In this document: one piece after another, positions 18,155 to 25,457 of the stretch | Layout of the letters: each line of letters starts with the position of its first letter | How positions within the stretch are numbered: the first letter of the stretch is position 1 | DNA from: Cellulomonas soli | GTDB lineage: Bacteria; Actinomycetota; Actinomycetes; Actinomycetales; Cellulomonadaceae | NCBI RefSeq assembly: GCF_013409305.1 | Contig: NZ_JACBZJ010000001.1 | Span: 3,348,001 to 3,412,000 of the forward strand | Length of the DNA stretch: 64,000 nt | Direction: 5' to 3' | Notes under the pieces: model-generated | Databases searched by the model: none | Seen by the model: the letters and a program-made list of their open reading frames with translations, nothing else | Told to the model about the DNA's origin: nothing | Translations under genes and position numbers: made by a program

Positions 18155-18820
18155 GTGACCGGGAGCGCGCAACAAGTCGAAGACATCACGCGGTGGCTCG
18201 GGCTCGCGATTGCTGTTGTCGGCGCTCTGCTGGCCAGCCCAGAAGCCACCGCGCACACGTGGGGTCAGTTCCGCACATGGCTGCGGACTAGTGCCAATCG
18301 GGTCCGGGGCCAGCTCGCGCGCGTCCTCCCGTTCCTCCGGCGAAGCGCCCACGTCCACATCTCATCCGTGATGGGCGTGGTGGACGGCGTCACCGCCACA
18401 CTCACAGCCGAGGGTCGTGGCCTCGCGGGCTGGCGTGACGACGTGACCGTCGGGGCGAAGCTGGCGATCTTGGATGAGCGGACCAAGGCAATGGATCGTG
18501 AACTGGGCCAGCTTCAAGCCGACCTGAAGCGTGTCGAACGCCGTGCCGAGGCGCGCCTGAGCGAGACGGCGGACGCGCTCCGCCGCGACATCGCCGACGT
18601 GCGGGCAGAGGTTGGCGCGCTGCGTGGCGAGACGGTCCGCACCGACGCTTCCGCATTGCCGCTCATCGTGCTGGGCGTCGTTCTGTCGGGCATCGCGGCC
18701 GACGCCGCAGCATTCCAGCTCTGGTTCTGGTTGCTTGTCCTCGTGGGGGCGGCGGTCGCAGCGGCCGCGCTCGCGTCGAGGATCGTGCGCGAGTGGAGGC
18801 GTCGTGCCCAGCCTTCATGA
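18155..18820 (+). CDS. coiled-coil protein with C-terminal membrane hairpin
   Basis: The GTG lies two bases after the TIGR02391 stop. The 221-residue product has a hydrophobic N-terminal segment (WLGLAIAVVGALLAS). It then has a long charged coiled coil (residues 100-165, rich in Glu/Arg/Leu heptads such as RTKAMDRELGQLQADLKRVE). Two closing membrane helices follow (LPLIVLGVVLSGIAADAAAF; WFWLLVLVGAAVAAAALAS) with a basic tail. No family is recognised. A membrane partner or effector for the upstream TIGR02391 protein is inference from the coupling. Confidence 0.65.
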   Translation: MTGSAQQVEDITRWLGLAIAVVGALLASPEATAHTWGQFRTWLRTSANRVRGQLARVLPFLRRSAHVHISSVMGVVDGVTATLTAEGRGLAGWRDDVTVGAKLAILDERTKAMDRELGQLQADLKRVERRAEARLSETADALRRDIADVRAEVGALRGETVRTDASALPLIVLGVVLSGIAADAAAFQLWFWLLVLVGAAVAAAALASRIVREWRRRAQPS

Positions 18821-19149
18821 CTACGCACCTCGGGTGCTATCGGTTACCGCACGCGGTGCGATCAGGCAGTGAGCATCGAGAGGCTCGGTCCGACACGCTG
18901 AGGCGGCAGCCTCCGGACTCTGTCCAGGACTGCATCGTCGAGCGAAGGTCACCTAGACGTGGACTCTGAAGCGCCCACGATCGGGTTGGCGAGGCCACGG
19001 CCGGTGCGCCACGCCGCGCCGGTCGGACCACGATGGTCGGCGGTGAACCAGCGCTCGGCGACGACCCCGGTGGCCTGCGGCCTGGGCTCCGGCTGGCGCC
19101 GTAGCGGGTGGTCGAGGCCGGAGCACGTGTGCAGCAAGGGGCGTCCCGG
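18821..19149. other. gene-free gap between convergent operons
   Basis: This stretch separates the end of the TIGR02391 operon from the end of the DUF6338/peptide operon. I see no convincing gene, no further peptide with the G-Y-x-P motif, and no strong hairpin terminator. Confidence 0.4.
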
Positions 19150-19338
19150 TCAGTCTTGTTTCGACTCGCTCTTCGCGACCGGAACGGCTGGCTGGGTCTT
19201 CGGCGGAGGACCGGACCCGGCCGGAGCGGTCCGCGAGGTCGGGGTATACCCGGCGTACAGGCTCGCAGGATCGTCGCTGCCGCGTCGGTGCACGGGATGT
19301 TCCGGCGGGACGCCGTAGAAGACGTCTTCGGTGCCCAT
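19150..19338 (-). CDS. array peptide 5: small Gly/Pro-rich protein
   Basis: A 62-residue protein, last in the DUF6338 peptide array. It carries the shared C-terminal motif AGYTPTSRTAPAGSGPPPKT followed by QPAVPVAK. This aligns with GYVP...GKPPSTPPATPTAK in array peptide 2. The N-terminal part (EDVFYGVPPEHPVHRRG) is unlike its sisters. No signal peptide or hydrophobic segment is present. It starts 105 bases after the previous array gene, with GGGAAGGG upstream of the ATG. Function unknown. Confidence 0.6.
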   Translation of the reverse strand: MGTEDVFYGVPPEHPVHRRGSDDPASLYAGYTPTSRTAPAGSGPPPKTQPAVPVAKSESKQD

Positions 19339-19443
19339 CGCGTCGTGCCCTTCCCTGCGGTTCAGAACTGTGGTCGGCGTTCGCCTCTTGTTGTCCGCGG
19401 CCAGGCTACGGTGACATGGACTGCCGTAGTCGGGGTGTAGCTG

Positions 19444-19644
19444 TCAGTGTGACCCGCTCTGGTTCGACGAGCCGCTGCACTGCGCCGGCGGCGTTGCCGA
19501 GGGCGTCCGCGGGGGTCGCCCGGCCGGGACCGTCCTTCCGGAAACCACCGTGTAGCCGCGCTCCTCGTAGTCGCCCAGCCGCGGCGCGAATGCCGGCCTG
19601 CTCGCCTGGTTCTCGTCCGGGCGAACTGCCATGTCCTCAGGCAC
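19444..19644 (-). CDS. array peptide 4: small Gly/Pro-rich protein
   Basis: A 66-residue protein whose GTG start overlaps the end of array peptide 3 by eight bases, so the two are co-translated. The shared motif is ERGYTVVSGRTVPAGRPPRT followed by PSATPPA. An N-terminal acidic/polar lead (PEDMAVRPDENQ) and a Ser/Gly-rich tail frame it. No membrane segment is seen and one Cys is present. It looks disordered apart from the motif. No known family is recognised. Confidence 0.62.
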   Translation of the reverse strand: MPEDMAVRPDENQASRPAFAPRLGDYEERGYTVVSGRTVPAGRPPRTPSATPPAQCSGSSNQSGSH

Positions 19645-19774
19645 CAGTGCCCTCCTTTGGCTTGGCTGGCGATGTAGCAGGTGGCGTCTTCGGCGGACCT
19701 GAAGGGCTCTCGAGGCCCTTGTTCGGCCGGTAGCCCTCCTGGATGTGCTGGTCGCTGGGAGGCTTCTCAGCCAC
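19637..19774 (-). CDS. array peptide 3: 45-residue Gly/Pro-rich protein
   Basis: Start GTG at 19774, stop at 19637; GAGG lies four bases upstream of the start. The product has QEGYRPNKGLESPSGPPKTP followed by PATSPAKP, the clearest copy of the array motif. It is very short and low in hydrophobic residues. It begins seven bases after peptide 2 ends and overlaps peptide 4. Such a short frame could be chance alone, but the motif and the chained overlaps with its sisters argue that it is real. Confidence 0.6.
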   Translation of the reverse strand: MAEKPPSDQHIQEGYRPNKGLESPSGPPKTPPATSPAKPKEGTGA

Positions 19775-19780
19775 GCATCC

Positions 19781-19951
19781 TCACTTCTTCGCCGTCGGGG
19801 TTGCGGGTGGTGTGCTCGGCGGCTTGCCGGGGTTGGGCACCTTCGCTGTAGGCACGTATCCGTGCTGGAGGCTTGCTCCGGATCCGTTCGTGTCAGTCGT
19901 CCTGGGTGGACGTGCCGAAGACGATGGACGCGATGACTGCTTGTCGCTCAC
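19781..19951 (-). CDS. array peptide 2: 56-residue Gly/Pro-rich protein
   Basis: The GTG start overlaps the stop of array peptide 1 as GTGA, and the stop is at 19781. The N-terminal half is Ser/Arg/Thr-rich. The C-terminal half holds the motif QHGYVPTAKVPNPGKPPSTP followed by PATPTAKK. It is basic, has no hydrophobic segment, and is probably unstructured until bound. The four-base overlap ties it to the DUF6338 transcript. Confidence 0.6.
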   Translation of the reverse strand: MSDKQSSRPSSSARPPRTTDTNGSGASLQHGYVPTAKVPNPGKPPSTPPATPTAKK

Positions 19952-20136
19952 GGAGTCGGGTTCCCCTTCTTCCCCTGTGTTCGGCGCACGCCTTCTGCAC
20001 TGGCCGGTCCTTTCGGCGGCTTGCCGGGGCTCTCAACGAGCGTTCCACCTGGACCTAGGCCGCTGTAGCCGCCGGACGGAGGAGCGAACCACTTGGCCGC
20101 CGGGCGCGCCTTCGCCTTCTCGATTCGCTTCGACAT
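19948..20136 (-). CDS. array peptide 1: 62-residue Gly/Pro-rich protein
   Basis: The ATG overlaps the DUF6338 stop in TGATG, so it is translationally coupled to the membrane protein. It has a Lys/Arg-rich N-terminus (SKRIEKAKARPAAKW) and a divergent motif copy: GGYSGLGPGGTLVESPGKPP followed by KGPAS. It is the most basic of the five array members. The basic lead could bind membrane phospholipid or nucleic acid; that is speculation. No known family is recognised. Confidence 0.65.
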   Translation of the reverse strand: MSKRIEKAKARPAAKWFAPPSGGYSGLGPGGTLVESPGKPPKGPASAEGVRRTQGKKGNPTP

Positions 20137-20783
20137 CAGCTCGCCTCCTGCCCTTCGTAGTCGCCGGCCTGCTCCTCAGTATCCGTAGTGAGCGGGAGGA
20201 AGTCCACGCTCACCGCCCTGTCGCACTTGATGACCATGCCGTTCGGAGCGTGGCATACGTCGGTGAACGTCCCGTCGACGTCGATGACCCACCCTTGCTC
20301 GACGAAGACTTCCTGCGGGTACGGGTAGGAGCTCGCGTATGACCGCCAGCCGTAGAACCCGCCGAGCCAGAGCCCATCGTCAAGGCGGACACGCACCCAT
20401 CCGGCCTCGCCCTGCTTGAACGCCCAATCCCAAGCCGTCGGGGTCGAGTCGTAAGGGCGGCGCAGACGAAGCGTGTCCAGCACCCAAGCGGAAGCGATGC
20501 CGAACCACCGTGCGCTCAGGATCCAGTAGCTGACCCGCGCGACGACCCACGGAACGACGAGCGCAAGGACGACGAACGCCACCCCGATGCGCTGAACGTG
20601 CGCAAGCGCGAGGTCCGGATCTCGCGCGTACTCGACGACGTGCTTACCAAGGAAGAACGCATAGATGCCACCGAACGCTGCTGTGGAGACGATCGCGTGC
20701 AGGATCTTCGCGCTGAAGTCGGCCTGTTCAGGATCGGGGCCAGCGACGGCACGCTTGGAGGCTTGGTAGACGAAGCCGGGCAC
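20136..20783 (-). CDS. DUF6338-family membrane protein
   Basis: The core matches DUF6338: AWDWAFKQGEAGWVRVRLDD, then GLWLGGFYGWRSYASSYPYP, then VFVEQGWVIDVDGTF. The GTG at 20783 is the first standard start codon. It would cut off most of the first membrane helix, because the frame continues upstream through VQAAVILTLVVPGFVY to an ATC codon at 20828. That codon stands exactly where relatives begin with Met-Pro-Thr-Ser, and it has GGAGAGGAG upstream. Two more membrane helices follow (ILHAIVSTAAFGGIYAFFLG; GVAFVVLALVVPWVVARVSY), then a soluble beta-rich domain. Its stop overlaps the first peptide gene (TGATG), so the membrane protein and five peptides form one operon. Confidence 0.78.
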   Translation of the reverse strand: MPGFVYQASKRAVAGPDPEQADFSAKILHAIVSTAAFGGIYAFFLGKHVVEYARDPDLALAHVQRIGVAFVVLALVVPWVVARVSYWILSARWFGIASAWVLDTLRLRRPYDSTPTAWDWAFKQGEAGWVRVRLDDGLWLGGFYGWRSYASSYPYPQEVFVEQGWVIDVDGTFTDVCHAPNGMVIKCDRAVSVDFLPLTTDTEEQAGDYEGQEAS

Positions 20784-20828
20784 GACGAGAGTCAGGATGA
20801 CGGCGGCCTGGACCCAGCTAGTGGGGAT

Positions 20829-21350
20829 GCCGGTCTCCTCTCCTGGGGTTCACGGGTGCGGAGGTCACCGTCGATCTTGCCCGGAGTCGCGCTGTTGTGT
20901 CGCCGGTTTCGGCGGCAGATCGGTGGAGGCTGCCGCGGAGCGGTCGTCACGCAAATCAAGGACCAAGCCCACGAGGGCGAACTACTCGCCGGCGCCGGAC
21001 GTCCCAGGCCTCACGCGCGTGCTGGCGCCGGGGCCGTCGCGATCGTCCCGCCGGCCGGCGTACCACGCCGTTGCGGTCTCGCGGCAACCGATGGCGCCGA
21101 CACCCTGAGGCCGGGGCCGGCAGTGCGGACGAGGGTCGATCGGGTGCGTGCAGCCGTGGTGCGAGACCATCGAATTCAGGGACGTGAGCGGCCTTGCCGG
21201 CGCCGGGTAGGGGGCCACCAGGCGCCGACAAGACCTACAGCGAGACTAGCGATCGCAAGCTCGGGCGGGGCCGCAGTCTGAGCCTGGGTCCGGGCGAACT
21301 TCGCGGGCGCCTGACTTGACCGCGGGCGTCCGTCGAGGTGCGGTGCCACG
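20829..21350. other. gene-free region upstream of DUF6338 and Lsr2 genes
   Basis: The divergent DUF6338 operon and the first Lsr2 gene share this stretch of about 520 bases, so it should contain promoters for both. I see GC-rich sequence without a convincing reading frame, strong inverted repeat or RNA element. Confidence 0.35.
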
Positions 21351-21677
21351 ATGTCGAGGGTGGGGCGAAGAGTGCTGCTCACCCTCGTCGATGATCTCGA
21401 CGGTTCTGGTGCGACCCGGACGCACACGGTGCGCCTGGACGATCACACCGTCCAGATCGACCTCAGTGACGCCCACAGTCAGGTCCTTCAGGAGGTTCTC
21501 GCCCCGTACCTGGCTGCGGGCAGGCGACCTGACCCGGCGCCGCCACGACGCGACCACAGCCGCACCGAGAACCAGCTGATCCGCTGCTGGGCCAGCGAGC
21601 ACGGGCTGCGGGTCAGCGATCGCGGCGCCATCCCCAGGACGATCCTGACCGCCTACGAGAGCGCGCACCGACCCTGA
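21351..21677 (+). CDS. Lsr2-like nucleoid-associated protein
   Basis: The protein has the Lsr2 layout. The N-terminal dimerisation strands are VLLTLVDDLDGSG, then HTVQIDLSDAHSQVLQEVLA. The C-terminal DNA-binding domain is IRCWASEHGLRVSDRGAIPR followed by TILTAYE. The R-G-x-hydrophobic-P AT-hook-like loop appears as DRGAIPR. Lsr2 proteins bridge AT-rich DNA and silence foreign genes in Actinobacteria. The length of 108 aa is normal. GTG codons at 21360 and 21372 are alternative starts. A second copy lies 2.6 kb away. Confidence 0.88.
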   Translation: MSRVGRRVLLTLVDDLDGSGATRTHTVRLDDHTVQIDLSDAHSQVLQEVLAPYLAAGRRPDPAPPRRDHSRTENQLIRCWASEHGLRVSDRGAIPRTILTAYESAHRP

Positions 21678-21896
21678 CCGGTCGGTGCGCGCAGCGTGCA
21701 CCGGGTGAGTTCTCGTTCCCGGCACCGGCGGTCTTCAGGACGGACCGTGGGTGACCGATGGGATCTGAGGTCGAAGCCGCCCGGAGCGGGTCGACCCTGG
21801 CCCGCTGTGGTGCGACGGGTCCTCTGCGCCGCCCAGACGCCCCCTGGGGCGCGGTCCGGGGTGGGCCCCGACCGGCAGAGGAGGACGAGAGGGCTC

Positions 21897-22154
21897 ATGG
21901 CGATCACGCGGCGCACCGCACACTTCGGCCTGCTGGCAACCCTGGCCGAGAGGCACCTGGCCGAGCTCGGCTACCAGGTCGAGCCCGCTGTCATCGACGC
22001 CGCCTTGAACCGGCAGTGCGAGAGCGCGGGTGCCCTGCTGGGCATCAGCGCCCGTGCCGCGCTGCCGCACGCCGCAGACTCCTCGGCGCTGAGCCTGGCC
22101 GAGGACATCGCCACGATCCTGCGGGTCGCCGACGAGGGCCGCGAGCGGCCCTGA
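21897..22154 (+). CDS. hypothetical protein, 85 aa
   Basis: The ATG at 21897 has GAGAGGG six bases upstream. The product is helical: MAITRRTAHFGLLATLAERH, then a helix with VIDAALNRQCESAGALLG, then LSLAEDIATILRVADE. The order of helices could form a small helix-turn-helix or dimer fold, but no family is recognised. It follows Lsr2 and precedes the diguanylate cyclase on the same strand. Confidence 0.55.
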   Translation: MAITRRTAHFGLLATLAERHLAELGYQVEPAVIDAALNRQCESAGALLGISARAALPHAADSSALSLAEDIATILRVADEGRERP

Positions 22155-22256
22155 CCTGCGCCTGCTCGGCAGTCCCCGCAGATCGTGGACGGTGCTGTGA
22201 CCTACGTGTCACGGCCGGCCGCTGTCGATGTCCGTCCCTTGTGCCGATAGGTGGGC

Positions 22257-23315
22257 GTGAACAGCGACCGTGACGTGCCCTCGGCGCAGGGCGGCCACCG
22301 GCCCCGGAACGGCACGGGTGACGGGGCGCCGTCCTGGTTGGGTACGGACGTGGCGGCTCCTGCGTTCGGTCGGGGGCTGCTGGTGGCGACCGCGTTCGCG
22401 ATGCTCGCCGGGTCGGCGTTCCTGTCCCTGGACTCCCATTCGTGGGCCGTGGTCGGCACCCTCAGCGCCGTCCTGCTCGGTGCGTGCGCCGCGAGCTTGC
22501 GCGTGCCGTGGCAGCGGCACCCGGCGGCGAGCATCGCGTTCCCGTTGACGGTGCTGGCAGCCCTGGGTGTGGTCGGGTTGATGGCGCAGGACGTCAGCGT
22601 GGCGTTCGCCAGCCTGATCCCGGTGTGCTTCGTGTTCACCGGGCTGTTCCACCGCGCCCGGGCCACCCTCGCGCTCGTCCCGTTCGCGGTGGCGGCCTAC
22701 CTGTCGTTGATGACCGTGTTCCGCGCCACGACCTGGGTGCGGGTGGCGATCGCGGTGTTCACCTGGCTGGTGATCGGGCAGGTGCTGTCCCTGACGGTCG
22801 CCCATCTGCGGCGGCTGACCCGGCGGCTGGAAGTCGATGCCCGCACGGATCCGCTGACCCGGCTGGCCAACCGGCGCGCCCTGTCCGAGCAGCTGGAGGC
22901 CCTCGAGCCGGGCGACGCGGTCGCGATCTTGGACCTGGACCACTTCAAGCAGATCAACGACGCCTGCGGGCACACCGCCGGGGACGCGGTCCTCAAGGAG
23001 TTCGCCCGCACGCTGGAGCTGGCGGTGCGTCGGCGTGACTTCGTCGCCCGGTACGGAGGGGAGGAGTTCGTGATCGTCTGCCCCCAGTCCTCAGCCCTGC
23101 AGGTGCTCGACGTCCTGGCGGTGGTACGCGAGGACTGGACCGGACGTCACGGCGGGGTGACGTTCTCTGCCGGGGTCTCGCGGGTGACGACCGACCTGCC
23201 ACCCGCGGCCGCCCTCGCCGCGGCCGACGTCGCGCTCTACCAGGCCAAGCAGGCAGGACGAGACGGCGTGCGCGTGCACGACGTCGCCACCCCCGCCTCG
23301 CGGTGGCGCAACTGA
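22257..23315 (+). CDS. membrane-bound GGDEF diguanylate cyclase
   Basis: GTG at 22257 is chosen for the AGGTGGG just upstream; GTG 22251 is also possible. The N-terminal 180 residues hold about six membrane helices (GLLVATAFAMLAGSAFLSL onward). A full GGDEF domain follows with DPLTRLANRRAL, LDLDHFKQINDACGHTAGD, the active-site loop RYGGEEFVIV and the ending ALYQAKQAGRDGV. GGEEF is a catalytically competent form, so it should make cyclic di-GMP. No RxxD inhibitory site is obvious before the loop. On a mobile element it could shift host c-di-GMP, which in this genome also has a riboswitch target upstream of bldC. Confidence 0.88.
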   Translation: MNSDRDVPSAQGGHRPRNGTGDGAPSWLGTDVAAPAFGRGLLVATAFAMLAGSAFLSLDSHSWAVVGTLSAVLLGACAASLRVPWQRHPAASIAFPLTVLAALGVVGLMAQDVSVAFASLIPVCFVFTGLFHRARATLALVPFAVAAYLSLMTVFRATTWVRVAIAVFTWLVIGQVLSLTVAHLRRLTRRLEVDARTDPLTRLANRRALSEQLEALEPGDAVAILDLDHFKQINDACGHTAGDAVLKEFARTLELAVRRRDFVARYGGEEFVIVCPQSSALQVLDVLAVVREDWTGRHGGVTFSAGVSRVTTDLPPAAALAAADVALYQAKQAGRDGVRVHDVATPASRWRN

Positions 23316-23509
23316 GGGCTGAGGTCGCAGACGTTCGGTGCCTCAGGGCGCGACACAGCGCGTGCCACGTCGTCAGGGTCAGGGGTACGACCCGGCGGTG
23401 CCTGATCAGCCGCTCTGGCGGCCGGACCGGGATCTGAGCGCAACCCGATCCGTGCGCGCCGCCACCCCCGAGGCTGCCCGTGCCCGAGGCCAGGTCACCC
23501 TGAGCCCTC

Positions 23510-23809
23510 TCAGGAGGCGAGCCGGATCGCGGCCGCCCGGCGGGCGCCGCGTCCGCGCGTGCCGGTCTTGGTGAGGCGGAGAGCGGCGTCTGCGCGTGCC
23601 TGGACCTCAGGGCGCAGACGGTCCCACAGCTCGGCGTAGCGCACGGAGAACTGCGGCACGTCGCCCACCTGCTCGCTGATCGCCAGATTCACCGCCGAGT
23701 AGGCCTCACCGCGCTCGGCCAACGACAGGTCGAACCGCGCACCGCGCAGGTCGCTGAGGACCTGGGCACGACGGACCACCTGAACGAACTCCCTGCTCAC
23801 CGTTTCCAT
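23510..23809 (-). CDS. hypothetical helical protein, 99 aa
   Basis: Starts METVSREFVQVVRRAQVLSD and is mostly helical with a basic tail (KTGTRGRGARRAAAIRLAS). No membrane segment or recognised family. It is divergent from the small plus-strand gene at 23991. The 180 bases between them are less GC-rich than the surroundings (CATATG and AAATCAGAAG) and probably hold the promoters. Confidence 0.5.
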   Translation of the reverse strand: METVSREFVQVVRRAQVLSDLRGARFDLSLAERGEAYSAVNLAISEQVGDVPQFSVRYAELWDRLRPEVQARADAALRLTKTGTRGRGARRAAAIRLAS

Positions 23810-23990
23810 CGCCTGTCTGAATCGTCTTTCCCAACACCATATGAGCCAAATCAGAAGATCCGTTCACCCAGACCCGCGAATTCACCCGCCAAGGATGTCG
23901 AATGTCCCACTTCGACCCCTTTGTTCCGGCTGGCGCGGACGGCCGCTCGCCGTGCAGGGCGAGGTCGGAGACGATGGCGGGGGAGACCTG

Positions 23991-24209
23991 ATGGAGGAGT
24001 GGGAGCAGAAGGAGCAGCAGCTGCGCGCAGCGGTCGACAAGGCCGCCGCCGCACTGGAGTTCGCGCACGAGCAGGTCGAACGGATGCCCGGCATGTCACC
24101 GGACCACAAGCCGGTGCTGCGCCGACTGTTCCTCGCCGACCACGCCCACCTCAAAGCCCTCGAGCGCTACGAGCAGTTCTGCAGCACGCACCCCGAAACG
24201 GACCCATGA
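23991..24209 (+). CDS. small helical hypothetical protein, 72 aa
   Basis: The ATG at 23991 follows GGGGGAG by six bases. The product is one long charged helix pair (EEWEQKEQQLRAAVDKAAAA, then KPVLRRLFLADHAHLKALER), likely a short coiled coil. It precedes the second Lsr2 gene by 61 bases on the same strand. The function is unknown. A partner of Lsr2 is possible but unsupported. Confidence 0.55.
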   Translation: MEEWEQKEQQLRAAVDKAAAALEFAHEQVERMPGMSPDHKPVLRRLFLADHAHLKALERYEQFCSTHPETDP

Positions 24210-24270
24210 GCAGGACACCGGATGGTGGGGCATCGCGCGCGGGAACGGCGGGTGCGGGAAGATCGCCGGC

Positions 24271-24585
24271 ATGGCGACGACGACCCGTGTGATCATCACC
24301 GACGACCTGGACGGCAGCGAAGGCGCGACGACCGTCGGGTTCAGCTGGCAGGGCACCACGTACGAGGTGGACCTGAGCGACGCGCACAGGGAGGAGTTCC
24401 TGCGCGTGCTGCAGACCTACATCACTGCCGGACGTCGGACCCGGCCGAGCGCGCCTCGCACGGGCGAGCGCCCGGACCAGGAGCGGTCGGCTCAGGTCAG
24501 GGCGTGGGCGGCCGCCAACGGGCACCACGTCAGCGACCGGGGCCGCATCCCTGCTCGCGTCCTGGAGGCCTACGAGAACCGGTGA
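24271..24585 (+). CDS. second Lsr2-like nucleoid-associated protein
   Basis: A 104-residue protein with the Lsr2 pattern: VIITDDLDGSEGATTVGFSW, then YEVDLSDAHREEFLRVLQTY, and the C-terminal DNA-binding part VRAWAAANGHHVSDRGRIPA followed by RVLEAYE. DRGRIPA is a classical Lsr2 minor-groove loop. It differs clearly from the copy at 21351, so this is not a recent duplication. GGGAAGA lies upstream of the ATG. Confidence 0.9.
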   Translation: MATTTRVIITDDLDGSEGATTVGFSWQGTTYEVDLSDAHREEFLRVLQTYITAGRRTRPSAPRTGERPDQERSAQVRAWAAANGHHVSDRGRIPARVLEAYENR

Positions 24586-24806
24586 GCCTCGCCAGCGTGC
24601 CGCTCGACCCGGCAGCTTCCTCGAGACCGACGAGCGTGGCAACGCTCGTGTGATGGACAGTCGAACACGACACGCGCTGACCACCCACAGGGGGCCCGCT
24701 GTGACACCCCGGCCCTCGCCACAGCGCGGACCGGCTCAACCCCGCGGTCGCACGCCCGGGGCCTCGTCCGGGCAGGCGGGGATGAGCTGGGCGAGGTCGG
24801 CGCTGC

Positions 24807-25457
24807 TTGGCAGAGCGGCGCGCAGGTCGGCCGGCAGGGTGCGGTCGATGGTGTAGCTCGCCACGGCCAGGGGCGCGCGCGGAACTCGGCGCGGGCGACT
24901 TCATCGACGTCTGCGCCGGGACCTACACCACCCGCTGGGCCGAAGCGACAGCCCTGGCCCTCGAGATCATCACGATGCGGCCGGTGTCGGCGGTGCGGTC
25001 CCTTGCTGTGCGCGGACCGGCTGCTGCAGAGGGCGCGGCAGGCCTGGCGCAACTCTCCACCCGAAGTGCACCCTCGACCACCGCCCTGGGCGTCGGGGCG
25101 ACGTCGGCGGAGGAACTCCTCGCAGCGAACGCCGCGGTTGACGGAATGGTGGGGGTGCGGGCTGCTGGCGCTGCTGGTGAGCAGGCAGCCGGTATCATCA
25201 AGAACACTCAGCGCATCCCGTCGTTGAGTGGCACGGCGTCCTATCGGATCCCGGACGAGTTGACGAGCACGGCTCTGGGCGAGGTGAAGAACGTCGCAAA
25301 CCTGAGCTACACGAACCAGTTGCGCGACTTCGCTGCCTATGCCGAGCAGGAGGGCATGGGGTTCAACCTGTACGTCCGCGACTCGACGACGCTCTCGGGG
25401 CCACTGCAGGACGCGGTCAGTGCTGGCCAGATCAACTTGATCAGGAGTCTGCCCTGA
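24807..25457 (+). CDS. truncated polymorphic toxin with Tox-REase-7-like C-terminus
   Basis: The last 90 residues are a restriction-endonuclease-fold toxin domain: YRIPDELTSTALGEVKNVAN, then TNQLRDFAAYAEQEGMGFNL, then YVRDSTTLS. The R-I-P-D and E-V-K-N pair gives the PD-(D/E)xK catalytic arrangement of Tox-REase-7. The upstream 100 residues are an Ala/Gly-rich linker. There is no secretion (WXG, RHS, signal) domain and no clear start codon, and the frame begins in mixed-composition sequence. It is therefore an orphan toxin tip left after recombination. Its stop overlaps the immunity gene as TGATG. Confidence 0.65.
   Translation: MAERRAGRPAGCGRWCSSPRPGARAELGAGDFIDVCAGTYTTRWAEATALALEIITMRPVSAVRSLAVRGPAAAEGAAGLAQLSTRSAPSTTALGVGATSAEELLAANAAVDGMVGVRAAGAAGEQAAGIIKNTQRIPSLSGTASYRIPDELTSTALGEVKNVANLSYTNQLRDFAAYAEQEGMGFNLYVRDSTTLSGPLQDAVSAGQINLIRSLP

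Noticed and set aside
18949..19137. A possible sixth array peptide downstream of array peptide 5
   Set aside because: The frame lacks the G-Y-x-P ... P-P-x-T-P motif and has no ribosome site.
24690..24858. A 42-codon minus-strand frame starting GTG-GCG-AGC in front of the toxin remnant
   Set aside because: It has no ribosome site, motif or partner. The region looks like recombined debris.
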